Assembly (NCBI RefSeq): GCF_000730385.1
Contig: NZ_CP008849.1
Coordinates: forward strand, 682,001-746,000
DNA from: Alteromonas australica
GTDB lineage: Bacteria; Pseudomonadota; Gammaproteobacteria; Enterobacterales; Alteromonadaceae
Length of the DNA: 64,000 nucleotides
Direction of reading: 5' to 3'
Below the pieces are notes generated by a model, which was not told the origin of the DNA, searched no databases, and was given only the letters and a program-made list of their open reading frames with translations. Of the stretch, positions 18,823 through 29,200 are shown piece after piece. Positions within the stretch are counted from its first letter, which is position 1; each line of letters begins with the position of its first letter. The translations under genes and the position numbers were made by a program.

Positions 18823-19667
18823 TATTTTTCTTTATGGTCTATTTTAGCTTTAATGGTTTGCAGTTCAGACATCAATAATTCTAATGTGACTTCTCGATAG
18901 CCTTCAGCTTCTTTCTCAGCTTTTAGTAATGCGGCTTTTTCTGCACGGGCCTTTTCGTTCTCACGCTCCATGACATTCACCACGATGCCAATCACCATGT
19001 TTAAAAACGCAAAGGCGGTGAAAAAGATGAAGGTTAAGTAATATACCCAGCTTAACGGGTACACTTCCATGGTCTCATACATGACATCGGTCCAATCTTC
19101 AAATGTCATTACCCGAAACAGGGTTAGCAGTGAAATGGTGATATCGCCCCATAATACAGGGTTAATGTCCTCAAATAAGGTACTGCCAATGGCTGCGTAA
19201 ATGTAAAAGATAATAAACATCAGCAGCATGACATAGCCCAATTGTGGGAGGGCTTTGACCAAAGAGACCAGAAGAATTCTAAGTTCAGGTATAATTGATA
19301 TCATACGAAGTACCCGAAACACTCTCACTAAGCGGGCGATAACGGCCAGTTCAGCATCGTCAGCTGGGATTAAACTTATTATCACTATGAGAGTGTCAAA
19401 CCAGTTCCAAAAGCTCTTGAAAAAGTGTCGTTTTTTGCGTTCTGCCAAAAATCGAATGGTTATTTCTGTTAAGAAAAACGCACTGATAAACCAGTCTAAT
19501 ACTAGCGTGACGGAACCAAAGCCAGCGGGTAACTCATAGGTTTTAGCTCCGACGAGTAGGGCGGATATAACAATGACGCTAACCACAAACGCTTCAAACC
19601 ACTTATTGGCGCGAATGTGTTCAAAACGGTTTTGTAACTCAGAGGCTTGCATGTTTTTTTCGCTCAA
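18822..19667 (-). CDS. Voltage-gated cation channel, single six-helix domain
   Basis: 281 residues with six membrane segments. S4 carries Arg112, 115, 118 and 121 at three-residue spacing, as in voltage sensors. A pore loop between S5 and S6 has the filter TFEDWTD (188-194). A charged C-terminal helix (ERENEKARAEKAALLKAEKE) fits the tetramer coiled coil of bacterial NaV channels. In NaChBac/NavAb the filter is TLESW(A/S)x; here the fourth and seventh positions are Asp, as in calcium-selective engineered NavAb variants. The product is therefore a tetrameric inner-membrane channel, possibly calcium-preferring. The gene is monocistronic and convergent with the TPR gene. Confidence 0.88.
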   Translation of the reverse strand: MSEKNMQASELQNRFEHIRANKWFEAFVVSVIVISALLVGAKTYELPAGFGSVTLVLDWFISAFFLTEITIRFLAERKKRHFFKSFWNWFDTLIVIISLIPADDAELAVIARLVRVFRVLRMISIIPELRILLVSLVKALPQLGYVMLLMFIIFYIYAAIGSTLFEDINPVLWGDITISLLTLFRVMTFEDWTDVMYETMEVYPLSWVYYLTFIFFTAFAFLNMVIGIVVNVMERENEKARAEKAALLKAEKEAEGYREVTLELLMSELQTIKAKIDHKEK

Positions 19668-19742
19668 AATACAAACTAATACTCCTTAGGCATTGAGCCT
19701 ACACATCACTGGAGTATACTGGAATAAAAAAGGGGCAATATC

Positions 19743-19922
19743 ATGGACGATGATTTACATTCGTTGCAAGAAAAATTATTTCGTGTTTCTGCTGCGCTAA
19801 GCCAACGTGCGGTGCACCGAGACAATGTCAGCGCACTTTGCGAGGATATCAAACACCTTATTGAAACCTTAGAACGCGCAGCTCAATGTTCCCATTCTTC
19901 GACGGCTGCAAAACCACAATAG
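19743..19922 (+). CDS. Small hypothetical protein, 59 aa
   Basis: An ATG-to-TAG frame with a good AGGGG ribosome binding site 6-7 bases before the start. The product is acidic at the N-terminus (MDDDLHSLQEKLFRVSAALS), predicted mostly helical, with two cysteines and a polar tail. It begins 75 bases from, and divergent to, the ion-channel gene and ends before the tolC terminator. Not recognised. The ribosome binding site and reading length are the only support, so it could be spurious. Confidence 0.55.
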   Translation: MDDDLHSLQEKLFRVSAALSQRAVHRDNVSALCEDIKHLIETLERAAQCSHSSTAAKPQ

Positions 19923-19944
19923 CCCGTTAGATTGCTGATATAAA

Positions 19945-19967
19945 AATGGCGGCTAAATGCCGCCATT
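19945..19967 (-). terminator. Intrinsic terminator of tolC
   Basis: A 9-bp stem (AATGGCGGC with GCCGCCATT) around a five-base loop. The T run lies on the minus strand, just after the tolC stop. Confidence 0.75.
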
Positions 19968-19987
19968 CATTGTGTACAGCATTTTTT

Positions 19988-21361
19988 TTAGTTGCTGGTG
20001 GTAGTTTCAACCGGTTTTAACCCTCGGTTTATCATTGCCACGTCTTCACTGGTTAACGTACCCGCTGCCTGCTTTAATGTGATCACGGATTGAATGAAAT
20101 CATAACGTGCGCCGGATAAGTTTCGGCGAGCATCAAAGAGATTTCTTGTGCTATCAAGTACGTCCACGATAGTCCGAGTACCCACATCAAAGCCCGCTTC
20201 TGTTGCTTTCAAAGCGCTGTCAGCTGATACCACTGATTGCTCTAGTGCTCTGATAGTAGAAATCGCCGCTTTGACATCGTTGAACGAGCTTCGAACCGAC
20301 TGTACTGTTTGACGGTAGGTTTGCTCTGCCACCTGGCTTGTCACTACATAGTTATACTGAGCTTGCTTGGTTGACGCAGAGACACTGCCACCTTGGTAAA
20401 TTGGCACGCTAAGGGTAACCCCCACTGAGCGGCTATCTAAATACGGGGTTTCGTAAGCAAGAAATTCATTTTCTACGTCATTTTTAGTGCGGCTAACGCT
20501 CGCGCTTAAATCTAGTGTCGGTAAATGGCCTGTTTTTGCTACGGCGATGTCTTCTTTCGCAACATCCATGGCCAAACGGTCAACTAACAACGACAAATTG
20601 CTTTCTTCAGCAATTTCTAACCATTCGTCAACTTGCGCAGGAACGGGCATGGTCGCTGAGAAGTTTTCTGTGTTTAAACCGTAAAGGCGATCGTGGTATT
20701 TTCCCGTAATCACTCGAAGGGCTTCTAACGCCGACTCTAATGCGTTTTTAGCCTGAATTTCTTGTGCTACCGTGCTGTCATAATTTGCTTGTGCTTCATG
20801 TACATCAGTGATGGCCGTTAAACCCACTTCAAAGCGCTGGCGAGTTTGTTCTAACTGACGCTCAATAGCACGCTTTTCCGCGCCTACAAATTCAACGTTA
20901 TCGCGGGCACGTAAAATATCGAAGTAAGCGGTAACTGTGCGCACAATCACATCTTGCATACTGGCGGCTAGCGCTGCGTCCGATTGCTGTGCGATTTTCT
21001 CAGCACGATTTAACCCCACCCAGTTTGCATGATCGTATAACGACATACTTAGCGATAGGCCGTAGTCGAGGGAATCAGCGTCACTTTCGAAGGTCACTAC
21101 TTGCAAATCTTCGGCGCCTGAACCTAGTGTTTGGGCGCTTTCTGAGGTGGACTTTGTATAGTCAACGTAGCCTGAAATTTGTGGAAGTAAACTTGCACGA
21201 CTAATGCTAATACCTTGATACGCAGCATCACGCTCCGCTTTTGCTTGGTTGACAATGGGATCGTTAGATACTGCTTGCTCATAAACCTGTACTAAGTCAT
21301 CGGCAAGGGCGCTAGTGCTTATAGATAAACCGATTACCAGCGACAGAAGTGTTCGTTTCAT
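19988..21361 (-). CDS. tolC: Outer-membrane efflux channel TolC
   Basis: 457 residues with a Sec signal peptide (cut near STSALA). Two outer-membrane-efflux repeats give long coiled-coil helices; typical stretches are YEQAVSNDPIVNQAKAERDAAYQGI and GLTAITDVHEAQANYDSTVAQ, with the matching second-repeat GFDVGTRTIVDVLDSTRNLFDARR. It would form the trimeric exit duct for tripartite efflux pumps and type I secretion. Divergence from nudF-yqiB-cpdA-yqiA-parE is the same order as in E. coli, which supports true TolC rather than a paralogue. No pump genes are adjacent. Confidence 0.93.
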   Translation of the reverse strand: MKRTLLSLVIGLSISTSALADDLVQVYEQAVSNDPIVNQAKAERDAAYQGISISRASLLPQISGYVDYTKSTSESAQTLGSGAEDLQVVTFESDADSLDYGLSLSMSLYDHANWVGLNRAEKIAQQSDAALAASMQDVIVRTVTAYFDILRARDNVEFVGAEKRAIERQLEQTRQRFEVGLTAITDVHEAQANYDSTVAQEIQAKNALESALEALRVITGKYHDRLYGLNTENFSATMPVPAQVDEWLEIAEESNLSLLVDRLAMDVAKEDIAVAKTGHLPTLDLSASVSRTKNDVENEFLAYETPYLDSRSVGVTLSVPIYQGGSVSASTKQAQYNYVVTSQVAEQTYRQTVQSVRSSFNDVKAAISTIRALEQSVVSADSALKATEAGFDVGTRTIVDVLDSTRNLFDARRNLSGARYDFIQSVITLKQAAGTLTSEDVAMINRGLKPVETTTSN

Positions 21362-21641
21362 GCTTACGTATTCCTGTTAAGTCTTGTTGAGTCTTATAGA
21401 CTGCGAATTTTATTAGTTTAAGAATAATTAACGGTAAACCGAAAGCGTCTTCTCGTAACAGTCTTGGTTTAACTGTAACAGAATATGTGATCTGGCCTTT
21501 ATATTTCACCAGTACCCAAGCTAATAATTATATTTGCTCTCGTGTTTTATCCACCCTTGTTGCAAAAAGCGCAGCGTATACAAAAATGGAGTCAATCTGT
21601 ACTATGCATGATAAAGCGTTTCAAACCAAAAGTGTCTGCAA

Positions 21642-22268
21642 ATGAGCAAGAAAATCCTTTCATTTACCTCAAACGATGTGGAAATATCTCAAATCACGCC
21701 AGTTTATCGTGGTTTTTTTACCATGCAAGAATATCAATTTAGGCACAAATGTTTTAATGGCGAATGGAGCGCCATGGTTAAACGTGAAATTTTCGAGCGA
21801 GGTCATGCTGTTGGCGTTTTACCTTACGACCCAGTTCAAAAAGAGTTTGTGTTAATTGAGCAGGTTAGAATTGGGGCAATGGCCACATCTTCAACCCCTT
21901 GGATGATAGAAATTATTGCAGGGATGATTGATGAAGGAGAAACGCCGGAAGCCGTTTGTCATCGGGAATCTATGGAAGAAGCGGGTATTATTTTAGACGG
22001 ATTAACCAAGGCGTTAAGTTATTTGTCTAGCCCTGGCGGAACCACAGAGCGCCTGCACATTTATGTGGCTAAAACCGATGCCACCTTAGCCCAGGGGATT
22101 CATGGTTTAGCAGCAGAGTCTGAAGATATAAAAGTGCATCGGGTTTCAGAGGAAACTGCCCTTGAATGGCTAGAAAGTGGCCTTATAGACAACGCTGCGG
22201 CAGTAATTGCGCTACAATGGTTTTTCATGAACAAAACAAAACTACAGGAGCAGTGGCAGACCAGGTGA
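21642..22268 (+). CDS. nudF: ADP-ribose pyrophosphatase NudF
   Basis: 208 residues (E. coli 209). It has YRGFF and REIFERGHAVGVLPYDP in the N-terminal part, then an intact Nudix box G-x5-E-x7-R-E-x2-E-E-x-G starting at GMIDEGETPEAV. It hydrolyses ADP-ribose to AMP and ribose-5-phosphate. It is first gene of the operon reading to yqiA and probably parE. Its TGA overlaps the GTG start of yqiB. No strong ribosome binding site is seen before the ATG. Confidence 0.94.
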   Translation: MSKKILSFTSNDVEISQITPVYRGFFTMQEYQFRHKCFNGEWSAMVKREIFERGHAVGVLPYDPVQKEFVLIEQVRIGAMATSSTPWMIEIIAGMIDEGETPEAVCHRESMEEAGIILDGLTKALSYLSSPGGTTERLHIYVAKTDATLAQGIHGLAAESEDIKVHRVSEETALEWLESGLIDNAAAVIALQWFFMNKTKLQEQWQTR

Positions 22269-22705
22269 CTTCTTTAACGCAGCGGAAATATGTTCCGAAG
22301 TTAGCAACTATGCAGGCACTGTGTGAGTTGAACTACGCTCACGTGCTCAAAATTTTACCCGATTGCGATACTGAAGCGTTGAAGTACGTTTTTGCAGTAG
22401 GAGACACGCTAACCTATGAAATTCGAATCATTGAAAGTTCTCGCTACACCAGCACGCTTACTGTACAACAGACCACCAAAGACATGCCGGCATACCTGAC
22501 GCCATCAATGACAGTGCGGTTGTATCATGATGCAAGAATGGCGGAAGTGATCAATAGTCAAAATACAGGGGCTTTAGCACCCTCGTACGATTACCCCAAT
22601 ATTAAGATGCGACAACGCAACGAAAAGCAAATGGTTAATATTTTTCTCGCTGAATGGCTTCACTTCTGTCTTAGCTTGAAACCCAAGGTGGCGTCTGAAG
22701 CGTGA
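22265..22705 (+). CDS. yqiB: DUF1249 protein YqiB
   Basis: 146 residues from the GTG at 22265, which overlaps the nudF stop as GTGA. This start gives a length close to E. coli YqiB (140 aa) and places the conserved KYVPKLATMQALCELNY near the N-terminus; an AGGAG lies 14 bases upstream. The frame is open further back to an ATG at 22166, but that part overlaps nudF. Conserved motifs are ESSRYTSTLTV, PSMTVRLYHDARMAEV and YDYPNIKMRQRNEK. The function is unknown; the position between nudF and cpdA is conserved in gammaproteobacteria. Confidence 0.9.
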   Translation: MTSLTQRKYVPKLATMQALCELNYAHVLKILPDCDTEALKYVFAVGDTLTYEIRIIESSRYTSTLTVQQTTKDMPAYLTPSMTVRLYHDARMAEVINSQNTGALAPSYDYPNIKMRQRNEKQMVNIFLAEWLHFCLSLKPKVASEA

Positions 22706-23460
22706 TTCGGTTACTGCATCTGTCAGATTGTCATCTATTTGCAGAAGTTAACCGCAGTGGTTATGGGCAAGTTAACCCATTTTCTTCGTTAAAAAGCCTT
22801 CTTAAACGCGCTTTTGCCAACCAGGTTAACCATTTTGGGGTTGACGCTATTGTGGTTACTGGCGATATTTCCGGTGATAATTCAGCACAAAGTTATCACC
22901 ATTTCCTCTCGCTTTTAGCGCGTTATTCGCCAGTGCCTTTTTTTGTGATTCCTGGTAATCATGATGACAACCCGTATTACCAAGAGTATTTGGGGGATGT
23001 CACCCTCGCCCCGGGCAAGAGTGTGGCGCTAAGGAATTGGCAAATTCATGGTTTAGACACCCGAGGGAAGGGAGCGAGTGGTCAGGTGTGCAGCCAGCAA
23101 CTTGCCAGTATATCTGATGATATAACACAACATTCTTCTGCTTTTCATTTGTTGTGTTTGCATCATCATATACGCCCAAGTAACAGTTGGATGGACAAAC
23201 ATGCTTTAGTGAACCCCAGCGATTTACTGCATTGGCTAAATACCCAAAGGTTAATCCGAGGTATCATACACGGTCACGTTCATTATCCTATTTTTGATGA
23301 GTTAGGCGAGGAACACAAAGTGCCGGTGTTTGGCGCGCCATCCACTTGTTGGCAGTGGGCAATGACCTCAGATTTTGGGGTAAGTGAGCTAACCCCGGGC
23401 GGGCAAATTATTACACTTCACGACACAGGTGCCGTAACACGGCATATAGAGAGACTTTAA
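22702..23460 (+). CDS. cpdA: 3',5'-cyclic-AMP phosphodiesterase CpdA
   Basis: 252 residues of the metallophosphoesterase fold. The metal ligands appear in order: LSDCHLF, VTGDISGD, PGNHDDN, a CLHHH pair and GHVHYP. Class III phosphodiesterases of this kind lower cAMP and so tune Crp signalling. The GTG start at 22702 overlaps the yqiB stop as GTGA, implying translational coupling. It is slightly shorter than the 275 residues of E. coli CpdA. Confidence 0.92.
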   Translation: MIRLLHLSDCHLFAEVNRSGYGQVNPFSSLKSLLKRAFANQVNHFGVDAIVVTGDISGDNSAQSYHHFLSLLARYSPVPFFVIPGNHDDNPYYQEYLGDVTLAPGKSVALRNWQIHGLDTRGKGASGQVCSQQLASISDDITQHSSAFHLLCLHHHIRPSNSWMDKHALVNPSDLLHWLNTQRLIRGIIHGHVHYPIFDELGEEHKVPVFGAPSTCWQWAMTSDFGVSELTPGGQIITLHDTGAVTRHIERL

Positions 23461-23464
23461 CCCT

Positions 23465-24055
23465 ATGCATCACATCTTGTATCTTCATGGATTTTTAAGT
23501 TCGCCGGCGTCGGTGAAAGCGCAAGCCACGAGAGAATATTTCGCCCAGTACTATCCCGATGTTCAGTTGCACATTCCGCAGATTTCTAATTCCCCAGCCC
23601 ATGTTGAACAGCAGCTTCTTACCCTAATTGCCCAGCACCCTGGACTGATTGAAAACGGGCTAAAAGCGATAGGCAGTTCCATGGGCGGTTACTTATCAAC
23701 CTACTTGATTGAAAAGTTTGGTGGTAAGGCTGTGTTAGTCAACCCAGCCGTACGCCCCTATGAACTACTCCAAAACTACTTAGGAGAACATGTTAACCCT
23801 TACACCAATGAAGGGTTTACTATTGTGCCTAGCGATATAGAGGTATTAAAACAGTTGGATACCGCTAGGCTGAATAATCCCAAGGCCTATCGCGTAATGT
23901 TGCAAACTGACGATGAGACCTTAGATTATCGTCAGGCAGAACAAAAATATGCCCATAGCCACCTTATTGTAGAGCAAGGTGGAGACCACAGTTTTGTTGA
24001 TTACTCACGACACTTACCCGATATCGCTGAATTCCTGCTTAACGGGATAAAATAG
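23465..24055 (+). CDS. yqiA: Esterase YqiA
   Basis: 196 residues (E. coli 193). An alpha/beta-hydrolase with oxyanion-hole region YLHGFLSSPASVKA, nucleophile elbow GSSMGGY and catalytic His in GGDHSFVDY. The VNPAVRPYELLQNYLGE block is diagnostic of YqiA. The enzyme hydrolyses short acyl esters; its physiological substrate is not known. It follows cpdA by four bases and precedes parE, as in E. coli. Confidence 0.92.
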   Translation: MHHILYLHGFLSSPASVKAQATREYFAQYYPDVQLHIPQISNSPAHVEQQLLTLIAQHPGLIENGLKAIGSSMGGYLSTYLIEKFGGKAVLVNPAVRPYELLQNYLGEHVNPYTNEGFTIVPSDIEVLKQLDTARLNNPKAYRVMLQTDDETLDYRQAEQKYAHSHLIVEQGGDHSFVDYSRHLPDIAEFLLNGIK

Positions 24056-24181
24056 TGAGTAGGTTGACACGCAACACGGTAAACGTGCTTTTCGTTGCTA
24101 GGCTCGAAAAGCCTTGATAACATCAAAATCGTTTGCTTTCGTCATGTGCATGTGTGCATGTTTTTCTTATTGCTGGCTTAA

Positions 24182-26092
<1,911 letters not shown>

Positions 26093-26115
26093 TTCGCGAC
26101 AATTCGAATCATACT

Positions 26116-26146
26116 AAGGGGTAATGATAACAATTACCCCTTTTTT
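26116..26146 (+). terminator. Intrinsic terminator of parE
   Basis: A 10-bp stem (AAGGGGTAAT with ATTACCCCTT), seven-base loop and six T. It lies 24 bases after the parE stop. Confidence 0.85.
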
Positions 26147-26155
26147 ATACCCTCA

Positions 26156-26177
26156 AACCTATACTTTAGTATAGGTT
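26156..26177. repeat. Perfect inverted repeat upstream of the CheBR-GGDEF-EAL gene
   Basis: AACCTATAC and GTATAGGTT flank a four-base TTTA. There is no T tract after it, so it looks more like an operator dyad than a terminator. It ends 78 bases before the start of the large signalling gene. Confidence 0.45.
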
Positions 26178-26255
26178 GGTTGAAGGGTTACTGGTATAGT
26201 GACGGTGTTCCTTTGGGGGCTGAGAACCGGTTGTTAAAATGAGGCGAAATGTAAA

Positions 26256-29200
26256 ATGGATTCTTTACCTGTATCGAATGATGGGAAAACTGACGTTGCA
26301 CCATTTGTCGTTGGCGTAGGCTCTTCAGCGGGAGGCATCGAAGCACTGATTAATCTTGTTAGCAACCTACCTAAGTCAATCAACGCCTCTTTTATTATTG
26401 CACAGCACTTATCACCCTCCCATAAAAGTCAAATGTCGGATATTTTGGCGCGTGAAACCGAATATCCTGTAGAAGAAGCTAGCCAGCAATGTCGCGTTAA
26501 AGCCAATACCATATACGTAGGGCCGCCGGGTTACCATTTGCGTTATACCGAAGGGCGCATTGCCTTAGACAAAACGCCCAGCGAATTGTCTCCAAAGCCT
26601 TCGGTCAATCTTTTGTTTGAGTCATTAGCCGATGAAATTGGGGACCATGCCATTGGCGTTATTTTATCGGGCACTGGCGGTGATGGCGCCCGTGGTCTAA
26701 AAGCCATTAAAAGTGTGGGGGGCTTTGCATTTGTACAAGACCCAGCCACCGCAAAGTATGACGGCATGCCCAAAGCGGCACTGGAAAGTGTTGCGGTTGA
26801 CGGTATTTTAGAGCCGCAAGAAATGGGGCAGGAAATTGCCCATATTTCGCAAAACATTTCCCGAAACGTGTTTTCTTCTCAAGAAGATGATCGGCATGAG
26901 CTAATGAGTGAACTTTACGGAAAAATTCGTGAAGCCACTAAAATTGACTTTAGTTTCTACAAGCAATCTACCTTGCTACGCCGGGTTAATCGTCGTCTTA
27001 TTGCTACGCAAACAACGGAACTAAAAGAGTATCTTAGCTACCTTGACGAAAATGCAGACGAAGTCGTCGCCCTCTCGAAAGAGTTGCTTATTTCGGTCAC
27101 CGATTTCTTCCGTGACGCCAAGGCCTTTAACGCCATTCGTCATCACATTGAAGAAATTATAGCGCGAAAGCGTAACGGCGATAGTGTTCGTCTTTGGGTG
27201 GCAGGCTGCGCCACGGGGGAAGAAGCTTATTCACTCGCCATCGTATTTCTCGAAGCCATAGAAAATGCAAACTTAGAGATTACGCTTCAAGTTTTTGCCA
27301 CTGATATTGATGAACATGCTTTAAACGTAGCGCGCAAAGGTGCCTATTCGGTGCAATCCATGTCAGGCTTAGACAGTGAAATGATGGATAAGTACTTTCG
27401 CTACGAGAGAGACGCTTATTATCCTCAGAAGCAATTACGAGACGTGATTACATTTTCGCGCCAAGACATTACGCGCGACCCGCCATTTTTACATTTAGAT
27501 ATGGTGTCGTTTCGCAACGTACTTATTTATTTCAACAGCGAGTTGCAGCATAGGGTGTTATCGCTATTTAGGTATTCACTGCTCAAAGATGGTGTTCTTT
27601 TCTTAGGAAAATCTGAATCTATTGGGTCCACCGAAGATATGTTTGTGGCCCTTGATAGGCGTTGCCGCATTTTCAAGGTTAGCCAAGCTTCGAAGCGGCC
27701 TAATTTGCCGAAAATGCTGAAAAGTCACTTATCCACATCGAAAGTGAAAGACACGGTCACTAACAGCTATGAAAACATCTTCACCCGTTCGGTGTTAGAT
27801 TGTTTTGGCCCTAGCTTATTGATTAATGAACGCTTCTCTATTTTGCATTCGCATGGTCGGCTTGAGCCTTTTATTCGTTTTCCGTCTGGCATACCCGATC
27901 TTAATCTATCAAAACTCATTGCGGCGCCGTTTTCCGCTGAGCTTATTTCCTGCATGAACAAAGCCAGTCGAACAGGTGAGATGATCGTCAGCCGAAGTAA
28001 GCAGCTGGACGAAAGTGACGAAAAGCAATGGAAAATGCGGATCCTGCCGTTAGAGACCCACTCGCCTTCTCATTTTTTAGTGAATTTTTTCGAAGTAGAA
28101 GTCCAAGCATCAACCTCGCCGTCGCAGGAAGCGGATAACAGTGAAGCGGACGTGGCCGAACTCATTGCAGCACGAGAGCAATTGCAAACGCTAACCGAAG
28201 AAATGGCGGCCTCAGCAGAAGAAATGCAAGCGCTCAACGAGGAAGTTCAGGCTGCAAACGAGGAACTGCAAGCCAATAACGAAGAACTAGAAGCCACCAA
28301 TGAAGAGCTTCAAGCCACCAATGAAGAACTCATTAGTGTGAATGAAGAAAGTATGCGTAAATCCGCAGAACTTGGAGCCGTAAACAGTGAGTTAATGAGT
28401 GTATATAACACCTTGGATTTTCCTATTTTGGTGTTCGACATGGATCATTGCTTAAATCGCACCAATGATGCGGCGAATAGGCGCTTTCATTTAAATAATG
28501 GGTCTTTTAGAAAGCCCATGGACACCCTTAACTTTCCTGATTATTTCGAAGACATTGAAATGCGTTTGAATAAAACGCTGCAAACGGGTGTGGCAGAGAA
28601 TGTGATTATCAAGCCTTCGAGCCAAGAAACCTATAACGTATTCATTACGCCTATCTTCAACAGCCGCGAGCGTATTACAGGCGCAATTATTGTTATTATC
28701 GATAATTCAGAATTGGTATTGGCCCATGAACGTATAGAGAAGAGCCAAGAACAACTTCTTTCTATTATGAATAATTCACTGGCTGTGATTGCGCTTAAAG
28801 ACAACGCGGGACGTTACGAGTTCGTCAACGCGCGTTTTGAAGAAGTGTTTGGACTGCATGCCGATGAGGTGGTGGGCAAAACCGATTTGCAAATATTCGA
28901 AAGAGAAACGGCTAAGCAGTTTCGTGATAAAGATTTAGATACTATGCGTACTTTATCACCATTGGAAACCATTGATGAATTCACACTACCGTTAGGTAAA
29001 GTCACGTTAAACAGTGTACGTTTTCCGATTTTTGATGCTGAAGGTACTATTAAGTCCATTTGCACTCAAGCCACCGACATTTCTAAGGAAAAGCACGCTA
29101 ATGAACAGCTAAGACTGGCGGGGAAAATTTTTGAGCGTACCAGTGAAGCCATTTTAGTGACGGACGCTAACGAAAAAATTGTTACGGCCAACGAAACCTT

